Shown one piece after another: positions 1 to 8,184 of a stretch of 64,000 nucleotides of DNA; the stretch's first letter is position 1, and every line of letters begins with the position of its first letter. The stretch lies in assembly GCA_965229345.1 (NCBI GenBank), contig OZ245872.1:2790001-2854000 (forward strand), written 5' to 3'. A program made the translations under genes and the position numbers. Source of the stretch: PBB1 sp965229345. Its GTDB lineage: Bacteria > Pseudomonadota > Gammaproteobacteria > Burkholderiales > Burkholderiaceae_C. A model generated the notes under the pieces. The model worked only from the letters and a program-made list of their open reading frames with translations, made no database searches and was not told the DNA's origin.

Positions 1-166
1 ACCACGACGGGCGCATCGACCGACTGTTCCTTCTCGCACACTGCATGGTGCGACCCCTCGTGAGGGACGAGCCTCAACGTCGGAATGCGATCGCGGGTAT
101 GACTCACCCGACGAACGATAGCCGGCAACGCTGTTGGTCGACGCGACTATTTTTCTTTCGCGGCAC

Positions 167-194
167 GTAACCTTTTGCCGCCTCGCACCGAACT
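167..194 (+). promoter_or_regulatory. sigma-F-type ECF promoter of the bufferin operon
   Basis: GTAACC at 167-172, exactly 16 bases, then CGAACT at 189-194. This fits the GTAACC-N16-CGAA promoter described (from memory) for Caulobacter sigma-F, which controls metal-stress operons including bufferin genes there. It lies 48 bases upstream of the bufA start codon on the same strand. No sigma-F or NrsF-like gene is visible in the window; either would have to lie upstream of position 1 or elsewhere. Bases 1-166 hold nothing I can assign. Confidence 0.65.
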
Positions 195-241
195 GTCGGC
201 TGTCGGTCTCAAGGGGAGACCTTAACGCGAGAGGTGAAACC

Positions 242-559
242 ATGGATCGTCAGCTGTTTGCAGGTTCCGCGCTGTCCTCCGCACTGGGCCTGGTCATGGC
301 CGCATCGGGGATGACGGCCCAGGCCCAAGGCATGGACATGAGCAAGGCGCCGCAGGTCGTCAAGGACAACATGATGCGCATGGAAAAGAACAAGTTGGAG
401 AAGTGCTACGGCATCAACGTCGCCGGCAAGAACGACTGTGCCGAGGGGGCGCATTCGTGCGCCGGCCAGTCGACGCAAGCACGCGACACGAAGTCCTTCG
501 TTCTGCTGCCGGCCGGCGACTGCGGCAAGATCCAGGGCGGCGGCATGAAGGCAAGCTGA
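242..559 (+). CDS. bufA: Bufferin precursor peptide (DUF2282 family)
   Basis: A 105-residue secreted precursor of a copper-binding ribosomally made, modified peptide. Residues 1-28 form a signal peptide ending in an AQAQ cleavage region. The core carries four Cys at 55, 66, 73 and 94 in the family contexts EKCYG, NDCAEGAHSC and GDCGKI. In characterised bufferins the paired central Cys are converted to thiooxazoles by the MNIO enzyme. The ATG at 242 is chosen because it gives the signal peptide; the longer upstream reading has no signal. First gene of bufABC-doxX, under the promoter at 167-194. Assignment is by motif and gene order; modification chemistry is inferred from the family. Confidence 0.93.
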   Translation: MDRQLFAGSALSSALGLVMAASGMTAQAQGMDMSKAPQVVKDNMMRMEKNKLEKCYGINVAGKNDCAEGAHSCAGQSTQARDTKSFVLLPAGDCGKIQGGGMKAS

Positions 560-573
560 GCGCCGCCGTGGCC

Positions 574-1431
574 ATGCAGGGCGAATGCGCCGCGGTGCCC
601 GTCGCCGCGGGGATCGGGTTGCGCTTTCAGCACCACCAGGCTGTGCGCGAGACGCGGCCCGATGTGGCATGGCTGGAGGCGCACACCGAGAACTACATGG
701 GCGGCGGCTCGTCCATCCGCACGCTGGAGGCGATCCGGCGTGACTACCCGGTGTCCCTGCACGGTGTCGGCTTGTCCCTCGGCAGCGCGGACGGAATCGA
801 CGCCGCGCACCTCGGACGCATTCGCGAGGTCGTGCGCCGGATCGAGCCGGGGCTGGTGTCCGAGCACCTGTCCTGGAGCCTCGTCGACGGGACCTATCTG
901 GCCGATCTGCTGCCGTTGCCGATGACCGAAGAAGCTCTGGCCCTGGTCTGCCGCCATGTCGAACAGACGCAGGGGGTCCTGCAGCGGCGCATCCTGATCG
1001 AGAACCCGTCGAGCTATCTGCGCTACCAGCACTCGACGATTCCCGAGTGGGACTTCCTTGCGGCCGTGGCGCAGCGCACCGGCTGCGGCATTCTGTGCGA
1101 CGTCAACAACATCTACGTCAGCGCGTGCAACCATGGATGGGACGCCATGACCTACCTGGCCGCCTTGCCTTCGCACGCCATCGGCGAAATCCACCTCGCT
1201 GGCCACACACTGAGGCGGCTCGACGACGGGCAGGCCCTGCGCATCGACGACCACGGCTCCCGCGTCGCGCCGGAGGTCTGGGCCTTGTACGTACAGGCGC
1301 TGGCGCGGTTCGGGCCGGTCCCGACCTTGGTGGAATGGGACACGAACATCCCACCCCTGGAGGTGTTGTTGGGCGAGGCCGCAAAAGCCGCCGCGCTGCT
1401 CGCGGAGACTCTGCATGCCCTCGCTGCATGA
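574..1431 (+). CDS. bufB: DUF692 multinuclear non-haem iron oxidase (bufferin maturase)
   Basis: A 285-residue TIM-barrel enzyme of the MNIO/DUF692 family that oxidises Cys residues of the BufA precursor in the cytoplasm. Visible metal-site candidates are H63 (LHGVGLSLG), H98, E143 (IENPSSYL), D176/N178 (CDVNNIYV), H187, H207 (EIHLAGH), D226/H227 and E254/D256 (LVEWDTN). The start at 574 is preferred because the family N-terminus (GIGLRFQHH) begins just after it; a GTG at 568 is an alternative. It follows bufA by 14 bases and overlaps bufC by 17. Confidence 0.93.
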   Translation: MQGECAAVPVAAGIGLRFQHHQAVRETRPDVAWLEAHTENYMGGGSSIRTLEAIRRDYPVSLHGVGLSLGSADGIDAAHLGRIREVVRRIEPGLVSEHLSWSLVDGTYLADLLPLPMTEEALALVCRHVEQTQGVLQRRILIENPSSYLRYQHSTIPEWDFLAAVAQRTGCGILCDVNNIYVSACNHGWDAMTYLAALPSHAIGEIHLAGHTLRRLDDGQALRIDDHGSRVAPEVWALYVQALARFGPVPTLVEWDTNIPPLEVLLGEAAKAAALLAETLHALAA

Positions 1432-2194
1432 CGTCCAGCACGCGATGCGCCGCAGCCTGCTGCAGGATGCGGGCGGCGATGCGTTGGCCGACATCATCAG
1501 CGCCGGGCTCTCATCCCGGCAACGGCTGAGCATCTATCGCAACACCATGCTCGGTACGCTCGCCAACGCGCTGAGGCTGTCGTTTCCGGCGGTACATCGG
1601 CTGGTCGGCGCTGATTTCTTCGAGGGCACGGCACAGGTCTTCGCGCGCGGACACCCACCCCGCTGCGCCGATCTGAACGTATACGGCGCCGAGTTTGCGG
1701 ACTTCCTGCAGCGCTTCGAGCCGGCGGCGACGCTCGCCTACCTGGCCGACGTGGCTCGCCTCGAATGGGCGGTGAATCGGGCGCTGCATGCGCCAGACGC
1801 ATCCACATTCGACCCGTCGACATTGGCGAAAGTCGCGCCGTGCAACCACGATCGCGTGTCCTTCATTGCGCATCCGTCGATCTCGCTGCTGCGCTCGAAG
1901 TTCCCGATCGACACGATCTGGCGCGCCGTGCTGCAGCACGACGACACGGCCATGGCGGCGATCGACTTGCACGAGCCGGTGTGCTTGCTGGTGGAGCGAC
2001 TGGCCGACGAGCTCGACGTCGAGCGCCTCGACAAGGGCGCGTGGCACTTCGCGGTCGCAATGCTTGGCGGGCAATCGCTGGGCATCGCGCTCGGTATCGC
2101 ACATGGCGTGGACGCGTCGGCGCTGCTCGCGCAACACCTACTCGCGGGGCGCTGCGTTGCGTTCCACGTGGCCGCTGAGGAGACACCCCCGTGA
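1415..2194 (+). CDS. bufC: DUF2063 MNIO partner protein (bufferin maturation)
   Basis: A 259-residue protein with the DUF2063 domain in about residues 5-100: the RQRLSIYRNTML...LANALRLSFPAVHRLVG pattern followed by FFEGTAQVFAR. In characterised bufferin systems this partner binds the precursor leader and presents it to the DUF692 enzyme. Its start codon lies inside the last codons of bufB and its stop overlaps the doxX start (GTGA), so the four genes should be translated as one coupled unit. The C-terminal half has no motif I recognise. Confidence 0.92.
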   Translation: MPSLHDVQHAMRRSLLQDAGGDALADIISAGLSSRQRLSIYRNTMLGTLANALRLSFPAVHRLVGADFFEGTAQVFARGHPPRCADLNVYGAEFADFLQRFEPAATLAYLADVARLEWAVNRALHAPDASTFDPSTLAKVAPCNHDRVSFIAHPSISLLRSKFPIDTIWRAVLQHDDTAMAAIDLHEPVCLLVERLADELDVERLDKGAWHFAVAMLGGQSLGIALGIAHGVDASALLAQHLLAGRCVAFHVAAEETPP

Positions 2195-2625
2195 CCGATC
2201 TGCTCGCACGCATCCGCAATCGCCTCGAGGCCGTTCCCTATGCGCTGCTCGCGCTACCGCTGCGCCTCGCGGTGGCGACGGTGTTCTGGAATTCCGGCAT
2301 GACCAAGCTTGCCAACTGGGACACGGCCGTCGCGCTGTTCACCGACGAGTATCGCCTGCCGCTGCTGCCGCCGGAGCTGGCAGCCTACATCGCGGCGAGC
2401 ATCGAGCTGAGTACGCCGGTCATGCTCGTGCTGGGCCTGCTCACCCGACCCGCTGCCGCGGTGCTGCTGGGCATGACGGTTGTCATCGAGCTCTTCGTCT
2501 ACCCGCTGGCATGGCCGACTCACATTCAATGGGCGGCGATGCTGCTCGTCCTGCTGTGCCGCGGAGCCGGTGCACTGTCGCTCGACCATTGGCTCTGGAA
2601 AAAGATCAGCGGGGCGGCCGCCTAA
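2191..2625 (+). CDS. DoxX-family membrane protein of the bufferin operon
   Basis: A 144-residue inner-membrane protein with four hydrophobic segments and the DoxX signatures LRLAVATVFWNSGMTKL and STPVMLVLGLLTRPAA. DoxX proteins are frequent fourth genes of bufferin operons (bufD in Caulobacter). The GTG start overlaps the bufC stop by four bases. Its role is unproven; a link to redox balance or precursor handling at the membrane is only inference. Its stop codon overlaps the convergent Cys-rich gene by three bases, so there is no room for a terminator between them. Confidence 0.9.
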   Translation: MTDLLARIRNRLEAVPYALLALPLRLAVATVFWNSGMTKLANWDTAVALFTDEYRLPLLPPELAAYIAASIELSTPVMLVLGLLTRPAAAVLLGMTVVIELFVYPLAWPTHIQWAAMLLVLLCRGAGALSLDHWLWKKISGAAA

Positions 2626-2855
2626 GCGCAGCACGACCGCGCGGACTGGACCGGCGGACACTTGACCGACCCGAACGAACAGAACACGCAGCAATCGCCG
2701 GGCTTCGGGCGCAGCAGTGTCTTGCAGCGCTCGCATTCATAGAAGAACTGGCAGGCGTCGACGGGCATGTGCTCGCGCTTCGCGTGTCCGCAGTGCGGGC
2801 AGGTCAGCACCGAGCCGAGAACCGAGGTGCTGTCCGAGCTCTGTCCTCGCGTCAC
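2622..2855 (-). CDS. GDCCVxC-domain Cys-rich protein next to merC
   Basis: A 77-residue protein with an N-terminal CPHCGH zinc-ribbon half, a CERC half, and the family signature GDCCVFCSFGSVKCPP near residues 53-67. In some relatives the first Cys of GDCC is selenocysteine; here it is Cys. The GTG start at 2855 overlaps the merC stop (GTGA), so it is translationally coupled to mercury transport. Small Cys-rich proteins of this family recur beside merC/merT genes, suggesting Hg(II) or metal-thiol handling; no activity is established. Confidence 0.85.
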   Translation of the reverse strand: MTRGQSSDSTSVLGSVLTCPHCGHAKREHMPVDACQFFYECERCKTLLRPKPGDCCVFCSFGSVKCPPVQSARSCCA

Positions 2856-3274
2856 GAGCGCACCTGTCCGGTCTCGCAGCTGTTCACGCTGCAGCGCTTG
2901 TTCGCTGGCGACCAGAGATCCCACAGCGCGACACCCACCATGAAGGCCAGCCCCGCGTATAGCAGCCATTCGGCCCACCACTGGGCGAAGAACAGCTGCG
3001 TGGCTGCGAGCACCATCGCCGGGCCGATCATGCCCAGAACGCTGCGATGCCACTGCCGATGAGCAAACCAGCCGACGGCGTTGGCACCCAGCGCGATGGC
3101 CGCGAACAGCGGAAGCAACGTGCTGACGAACAGGCCTTCGTATTCGTTGAGGAAGCCCAGGCCCGCAGCGGTGCCCAGACTCGCCAGCGCCGGAAAACAG
3201 GCCGGGCACGAGGCCGCGGAAACGATGCTGCCAAGGGCACCGGCCTTGTCGGCCGCACGCGTGATCCATTCCAT
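2852..3274 (-). CDS. merC: Mercuric ion transport protein MerC
   Basis: A 140-residue inner-membrane Hg(II) uptake protein with four hydrophobic helices. The paired Cys in helix 1 are C23 and C26 (ASCPACFPALASLG), the first metal relay site, and a further Cys pair sits near the C-terminus (KRCSVNSC). It is the first gene of a two-gene unit behind the mer promoter at 3305-3335. No merA reductase, merP or merT is present, so this is an incomplete mercury operon that would import or sense Hg without an obvious reductase here. Confidence 0.92.
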   Translation of the reverse strand: MEWITRAADKAGALGSIVSAASCPACFPALASLGTAAGLGFLNEYEGLFVSTLLPLFAAIALGANAVGWFAHRQWHRSVLGMIGPAMVLAATQLFFAQWWAEWLLYAGLAFMVGVALWDLWSPANKRCSVNSCETGQVRS

Positions 3275-3304
3275 CGATCGATTCCTTGTCTATTCGGCGA
3301 GCCC

Positions 3305-3335
3305 ACAATACTCCCGTACTCGAGTACGGAGTCAA
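3305..3335 (-). promoter_or_regulatory. MerR-type promoter/operator of merC (19-bp spacer)
   Basis: Reading the minus strand: -35 TTGACT (3335-3330), a 19-base spacer, -10 TATTGT (3310-3305). The spacer holds a near-perfect dyad, ACTCC and GGGAGT flanking the 12-base palindrome GTACTCGAGTAC. Over-long 19-bp spacing with a central dyad is the hallmark of MerR-activated promoters. It lies between divergent merR (3341) and merC (3274). Because merR is truncated, the site may now be orphaned. Confidence 0.88.
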
Positions 3336-3340
3336 GCGGC

Positions 3341-3481
3341 ATGGAAACGCAAGCGGACACCCTGAGCATCGGCGCCTTTGCCGAGGCCGCCGGTGTGAAT
3401 GTGGAGACGATCCGGTTCTATCAGCGCAAGGGGTTGCTGCCGGAGCCCGAACGGCCATACGGCAGCATTCGGCGCTACGGC
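3341..3481 (+). pseudogene. merR: merR, truncated after 47 codons
   Basis: Codons 1-47 are a clear MerR N-terminus: GVNVETIRFYQRKGLL followed by PYGSIRRYG, i.e. the winged-helix DNA-binding region. At about 3481 similarity stops abruptly, losing the recognition wing, dimerisation helix and all three Hg-binding Cys. The following DNA is relaxase sequence in a different frame. The product cannot be a working Hg sensor. This looks like a deletion or recombination junction joining a mer module to a conjugative element. Confidence 0.85.
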
Positions 3482-4490
3482 ATGGCCGGCCATGGGAGGC
3501 CAGCAGCGCGAGCTGGCAGTGTTCCGGGCGGGAGAGGAAGGCCGGGCCATCGTCGGCCGCGTGGCCGCCAAAGGCCTGGCCGACGAGCTGTACGACAAGG
3601 GCTACATGGTGGTCGATGGCATCGACGGCAAGGTGCACTACGTCGCGCTGCCGGCCAAGACGGAGCTGGAACAGTATCCGGTTGGCGCGGTGGTCGAAGC
3701 GCGCGGTTCAGCAGACGTTCGGGCGGCCGACAAGAACATCGCCGCGCTGGCGGCCGATGGTCTCTATCGCACCGATCACCATCTCGCGATTTCCAAGGCA
3801 CAGGCCCAGTCCCAAGCCACAGCGGGACGCGATCCCCGCGAGGTGGTCGAAGCCCATGTCCGCCGGCTGGAAGCACTGCGCCGAGCCGGCATCGTGGAAC
3901 GCGTGGCGGAGGGTGTTTGGCGGGTGCCGGACGACTTGCCCGAACGAGGACGAATGTACGATGCGCAGTGCCTGGGTGGCGTGGCGGTGGACGTGCGTTC
4001 ACACCTGCCCATAGAGCGGCAGACCCGTGTAATCGGCGCGACATGGCTGGACCAGCAGTTGATCGGGGGCGGCAAGGGGTTGGGGGAACTGGGATTTGGG
4101 AGCGAGGTGCGTACTGCGCTTCAGCAACGCTCGGATTTCCTGATCGATCAGGGGCTCGCCGAGCGGCGTGGGCAGCGCGTCATCCTTGCGCGCAACCTGC
4201 TGGCAACGCTGCGCGGTCGGGAGCTTGCGGCGGCAGGCCAGACTATTGCTGCCGAGACTGGGTTGCAGCACCGCCCCGTGGCCGAGGGAGAGCGCGTCAG
4301 CGGCGTCTACCGGCGCAGCGTGATGCTCGCGAGCGGGCGCTTTGCCATACTCGATGACGGGATGGAGTTCCGTTTGGTGCCCTGGAAGCGCGTGATCGAT
4401 CAGCGTCTGGGACAGCATCTCGCCGCGACGGTACGCGGCGGCGGGGCGTTCTGGGAGATCGGGCGGCAGCGTGGGCCTTCCATTGGATGA
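3482..4490 (+). pseudogene. Conjugative relaxase C-terminal fragment (DUF3363)
   Basis: An open frame from about 3492 to the stop at 4488-4490 encodes the C-terminal 330 residues of a TraI/VirD2-like relaxase of the type found in Tn4371-family integrative conjugative elements. Visible blocks are RVAAKGLADELYDKGYMVVDGIDGKVHYVALP, RQTRVIGATWLDQQL and the terminal VRGGGAFWEIGRQRGPSIG. The N-terminal catalytic half with the nicking Tyr and HUH-type His is absent, replaced by the merR stump. It is a scar of a former element; none of the usual neighbouring transfer genes survives. Confidence 0.8.
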
Positions 4491-4740
4491 CATCGCCTCG
4501 TTAGCCCGCACCAGCCGTAGAGGACAACGTCACGAGGTCGGTGCTCGCGGCATCTCAAGACATGGCCGCCGTCGCATTTCGCAGGCATTCCACTCTGGCC
4601 GATTCTGACGGCCTGTTCGAGATCAAGACCGAACGCCCGGAAGCCGGGCCGCATGATCTACGTGGCATGTTCGTCATCATCGTCCAAGCGCGTGCCTGCC
4701 CGATCCAAGTGATTGGAGGCAGCCGATTGATGACAATGTT

Positions 4741-5571
4741 TCAACTGCCACCAACAGAACGCGCTGCAAAGTATCGTGCTGGGGAGTCGCCGAAGGAACG
4801 GCGAAACATGGCGATGAAGTTGCTCGGTGAGGCATAGCCCAGCGTGTCGGCAACATGCGTAACCGACTCTCCACGCGCAAGCATTTCCAGGGCGTGCGTG
4901 AGTTGTGCCTGCTGGCGCCATTGGGCAAAGCTCAGGCCTGTTTCAGCCAGCATCTGACGGCGCAGCGTTCGAGCCGACATCGCGCCCCAATCTGCCCACG
5001 CTTCCAACGCTCGAATCGAACCTGGATCGTCCAAGATCGCCCGAGCGATGCGCTCCAACCGAGCATTTGTCGGCATTGGCAAGTGCAGGGACTCATGCGG
5101 CGCACGACGGATTTCGTCAAGGATCACGGTGACGACGTGCTCTTGGTCTGGCGCCAGTTGATCGGACTTGTCCCATTCGGCGGCTCGACGCACCAATGCG
5201 CGCAACACCTCGGTGATGCCGATCACGCAGGGCTGGCTCGGCAAGCGCTCACTGGATTTCGGGGTGATGAACAAGCTCCAGCCAGCAAGAGCACCACTGA
5301 CACGTACTTGATGCGGTACCTCTGGCGGCATCCAGCCGGCCCGGTTCGGCGGTAGCAACCAAGATCCTTGAGTTGTTCGCACATGGATAAGCCCGGCTTC
5401 TACGCAGAACACCTGCCCTCGATGATGGTGATGCAAACCGTACTCGCGTGTTCCGAGGCGGTACTCGCTGCCCTGATCGTCATTGCCCAACAACGCGATC
5501 AGACGAGGGCCATCAGACCACTCGCTGAAGTCGTCTTCCGGTTGGTCATGCTCAGGATTCATTTTGGCCAT
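4741..5571 (-). CDS. AraC-family transcriptional regulator with cupin N-terminus
   Basis: 276 residues. The N-terminal part has a cupin-like HHHHRGQVFCVEAG and PPNRAGWMPPEVPHQV pattern; the C-terminal 100 residues are an AraC double helix-turn-helix (MSARTLRRQMLAETGLSFAQWRQQ, then VTHVADTLGYASPSNFIAMFRRSFGDSPARY). It is divergent from the MFS exporter at 5690 with 118 AT-richer bases between, the usual layout of a local regulator of an efflux gene. The inducer is unknown. Downstream, 4491-4740 holds no gene I can support. Confidence 0.9.
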   Translation of the reverse strand: MAKMNPEHDQPEDDFSEWSDGPRLIALLGNDDQGSEYRLGTREYGLHHHHRGQVFCVEAGLIHVRTTQGSWLLPPNRAGWMPPEVPHQVRVSGALAGWSLFITPKSSERLPSQPCVIGITEVLRALVRRAAEWDKSDQLAPDQEHVVTVILDEIRRAPHESLHLPMPTNARLERIARAILDDPGSIRALEAWADWGAMSARTLRRQMLAETGLSFAQWRQQAQLTHALEMLARGESVTHVADTLGYASPSNFIAMFRRSFGDSPARYFAARSVGGS

Positions 5572-5689
5572 TTATCACCATTTTAAGTCCATTTGCCGTT
5601 ATATGACTTTTCATACTGCTCCGCACACTTAGCTCCTGCCGAACTTTTAGGCGGCAGTCGCCGCCGTCATCGTGCTGAGAGGTCAATAA

Positions 5690-7129
5690 ATGTCTATATC
5701 TTCCGTACCGGCAATGCCGCCACCGCTCCTGCGCAGCGGCGTATCGACTTGGATCGCTACCTTCGTCGCCTGCGTGTGTGCCTTCATGGTCGTGGTGGAC
5801 GGTGCCATCGTGAACGTCGCGCTACCGGCGATGCGCGATGACCTGGGTCTGTCACCTGTCCAATTGCAGTGGGTCGTCGACATCTACCTGCTGTTGCTAG
5901 GTGGCTTCATGTTGCTCGCTGCCCGCGCCAGCGACATCTATGGGCGTCGGCGCCTTCTGCTGTGGGGTTTGACGCTGTTCACTGGAGCCAGCCTGGTAGG
6001 CGGCTTTGCGACTTCCGGGACCATGCTGCTGGCCTCGCGCGCAGTGCAGGGCTTGGGCGCGTCGGTACTGGCGACCTCACCGCTGGCAGTCATCGTCGCC
6101 GCCCATGCCAAGGGTTCGGGTCAGGAACGAGCGATCGGCCTGTGGGCGGCCTGCGCCGCGATGGGCTCCGCCTTTGGTGTGGTCATTGGCGGCTCGCTGA
6201 CGAGCCTAGCCACCTGGCGCTGGGTGATGTTCGTCAACATACCTGTCGGTATCGTCTTGGCCGCGGTTGTTGCCGGCTGTCTGCGCCCTCAGCACACAGA
6301 CGACGCCCGGGCGAAGCTGGATGTTCTAGGCGCGTCCACTGTCACGCTGGCGTTGGCTTCGTTTCTCTATGCGATCTCACAATCGGTACATGCAGGTTGG
6401 ACATCCAGTACCGTGCTCAGTGCGTTGACTACCGCGCTGATCATGTTCGTGGCCTTCATCGCAGCTGAACGCCGTTCGGCTCAGCCCCTGATCAATTTCG
6501 AAATATTTCGCCTGCGAAACGTAACGATCGGAATGGCTATGGTGCTGAGCCTCGGAGCAGTTCTCACCGTGTCGATGTTCTTTCTGTCGCAGGCTCTGCA
6601 GCGGATCGACGGGCGCAGTCCGCTCGACACCGGACTGGCTTTACTACCAATGGCTTCGGCACTGGCTATCGCATCGATCGCGTCACGCTATTTGCGGGAC
6701 GCCGGCTTTGAAAAGTTGCCATTCATTGGCAGCCTCGTATCGGCAGCAGGCCTCATCTGGCTCAACTGGTTGCCCGTTCATCCATCGCAGGTCAGCGAAT
6801 TTTTGCTACCTACATTGCTGGTCGGCGCTGGCAACGGGTTGGTGATGATGAGTGCCACGCAAGCAGTTCTTGCAGGAGTCCCGCGGAAAGACTCGGGTCT
6901 TGCAGCAGGACTACAGAACACTGCACGCCAACTAGGTGGAGCAGTGGGCATAGCAGTACTAGGTGCAGTCGCCCATTCAGTAATGGCGGCGCAATTGGCC
7001 ACCGGGCAACTACCCCAGGCGGCCGAACTTGCGGGTTACCGGTTCGCATTTTTGATTGCAGGCATCGTCAGCGTTGTCTCGGCAGTCGCGTCGCTGATGC
7101 TGAAGCAAGCGCCCGCATCAAAAGACTAG
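5690..7129 (+). CDS. DHA2-type MFS multidrug exporter (14 TM)
   Basis: A 479-residue inner-membrane drug:H+ antiporter of the EmrB/QacA type. Motif D1 is seen in MVVVDGAIVNVALPAMRDDL (helix 1), motif A in LAARASDIYGRRRLLLWG, and antiporter motif C in GSAFGVVIGGSL. Length and about 14 hydrophobic segments fit DHA2. The ATG at 5690 follows a purine-rich GAGAGG ribosome site. It is probably controlled by the divergent AraC regulator. Substrate cannot be told from sequence. Confidence 0.92.
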   Translation: MSISSVPAMPPPLLRSGVSTWIATFVACVCAFMVVVDGAIVNVALPAMRDDLGLSPVQLQWVVDIYLLLLGGFMLLAARASDIYGRRRLLLWGLTLFTGASLVGGFATSGTMLLASRAVQGLGASVLATSPLAVIVAAHAKGSGQERAIGLWAACAAMGSAFGVVIGGSLTSLATWRWVMFVNIPVGIVLAAVVAGCLRPQHTDDARAKLDVLGASTVTLALASFLYAISQSVHAGWTSSTVLSALTTALIMFVAFIAAERRSAQPLINFEIFRLRNVTIGMAMVLSLGAVLTVSMFFLSQALQRIDGRSPLDTGLALLPMASALAIASIASRYLRDAGFEKLPFIGSLVSAAGLIWLNWLPVHPSQVSEFLLPTLLVGAGNGLVMMSATQAVLAGVPRKDSGLAAGLQNTARQLGGAVGIAVLGAVAHSVMAAQLATGQLPQAAELAGYRFAFLIAGIVSVVSAVASLMLKQAPASKD

Positions 7130-7242
7130 CGAGGAATTCCTTGGCTCCAGATAACGGCATACCCCAGCTTGGCGACACGCCGGGCAATGCGTGCGAGCCA
7201 ATGCTGCTCGCTCATTCAACATCAATCCCTTGGAGAGAAATC

Positions 7243-7728
7243 GTGTCTCTAGACCTACAGCCCTTCAAAGTCTATGACGTAAGTTCCTTCCCGATCGTCA
7301 CGGCCTGCAACGATGCCATCGTTGATGGTTATGCAGCACGATGGGAAAAAGAACTTGATGCTTTGGTGACGCAACCGTTCCCCTTCGTTCTCATATTTTC
7401 CGCGGGCCGTCCGGACCATGAGAGCCACGAGGATCGGAAGCGCCGGATGATTTGGTTCAAGGCGAACAAGGATCGACTTGGCAGCGTCTGCCGCGTACTG
7501 ATCAGCATTGAACCCGACGCGCAAGAGCGCGAACAAGCCCGGGCCCGTTCACAGGATCTGATCAAGATGTTCGGGGTGCCGCTTGAAACTGATCACCAAC
7601 TGACGCACTCGTTCTGTGGGTGCGGCCTTTCGCAGGCCTCGATTCTTGGGAGCCCCGGACCGTCGGCGGCAGCATGCCGCTGGCCGCAACCAAATCGAGA
7701 CAAAACGCCTTCCCCTAGACAAGCGTAG
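7243..7728 (+). CDS. Hypothetical protein downstream of the MFS exporter
   Basis: A GTG start at 7243 preceded by GGAGAG gives 161 residues. The first 125 look like a genuine folded domain (LDLQPFKVYDVSSFPIVTACNDAI, FPFVLIFSAGRPDHESHEDRKRRMIWFKANKDRL, CRVLISIEPDAQERE) with an alternating strand/helix pattern. The last 35 residues (after LTHSFCGCG) are low-complexity and may be read-through past a frameshift. It could be co-transcribed with the exporter, 113 bases upstream. No family recognised. The stop sits in the palindrome GTAGGCGCCTAC (7725-7736) followed by TTTT, a weak terminator candidate. Confidence 0.6.
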   Translation: MSLDLQPFKVYDVSSFPIVTACNDAIVDGYAARWEKELDALVTQPFPFVLIFSAGRPDHESHEDRKRRMIWFKANKDRLGSVCRVLISIEPDAQEREQARARSQDLIKMFGVPLETDHQLTHSFCGCGLSQASILGSPGPSAAACRWPQPNRDKTPSPRQA

Positions 7729-7763
7729 GCGCCTACTTTTACGTCACAAAACGCCTCCTCATA

Positions 7764-8168
7764 TCAGACCGGGTACGCCGAGAACTGATCCGCCACCGCC
7801 CACCACTTTCCGGCCTCCTTCGCAAAGAAGAACATGTCACGCCCACCCATGTGGATGGTCTGGCCGTTCATGTCGAAGGACATGTCGAAGTCGTAAGCCA
7901 CGACGGCAGCGTCACCATACACGTGGATGATGGGATCGACCTCTTTCCAGTGGTGGATGCGGGTGGCGTTGGCAAAGCCTTTCCAGCCCGCGATACAGGC
8001 CGCACCGCCATTGACCCGGTGACGATCCGTGGCGGTGATGGCGACCATGTTGCGATGGAAGTACTGCGCGAGATCGTCCGGGTTGCCTTGGGTCCAGGCG
8101 TCGTTGAGTGCCCGCAGCGTGGCCCAGATTTCCTGTTGCACAGAGTCGTCGAAATGGTGGCTTGTCAT
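7764..8168 (-). CDS. NTF2/SnoaL-like protein
   Basis: 134 residues with the cone-fold pattern of SnoaL/NTF2-like proteins: a helix-rich start (IWATLRALNDAWTQGNPDDLAQYFHRNMVAI), then GWKGFANATRIHHWKEVDPIIHVYGDAAVVAYDFDMSF and a terminal strand GKWWAVADQFSAYPV. The family includes isomerases, dehydratases and ligand-binding proteins; no catalytic residues can be assigned. It begins 16 bases after the ECF sigma gene on the same strand, so it is probably part of that sigma factor's autoregulated unit. Confidence 0.82.
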   Translation of the reverse strand: MTSHHFDDSVQQEIWATLRALNDAWTQGNPDDLAQYFHRNMVAITATDRHRVNGGAACIAGWKGFANATRIHHWKEVDPIIHVYGDAAVVAYDFDMSFDMNGQTIHMGGRDMFFFAKEAGKWWAVADQFSAYPV

Positions 8169-8184
8169 GAGGGGTTCCAGTGGT

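Noticed and set aside
3081..3365. Plus-strand frame opposite merC
   Set aside because: Antisense of the clear MerC protein with its CPAC motif.
4541..4837. 98-codon plus-strand frame between the relaxase fragment and the AraC gene
   Set aside because: Overlaps the AraC coding end, has no recognisable domain and mixed composition; at best decayed DNA.
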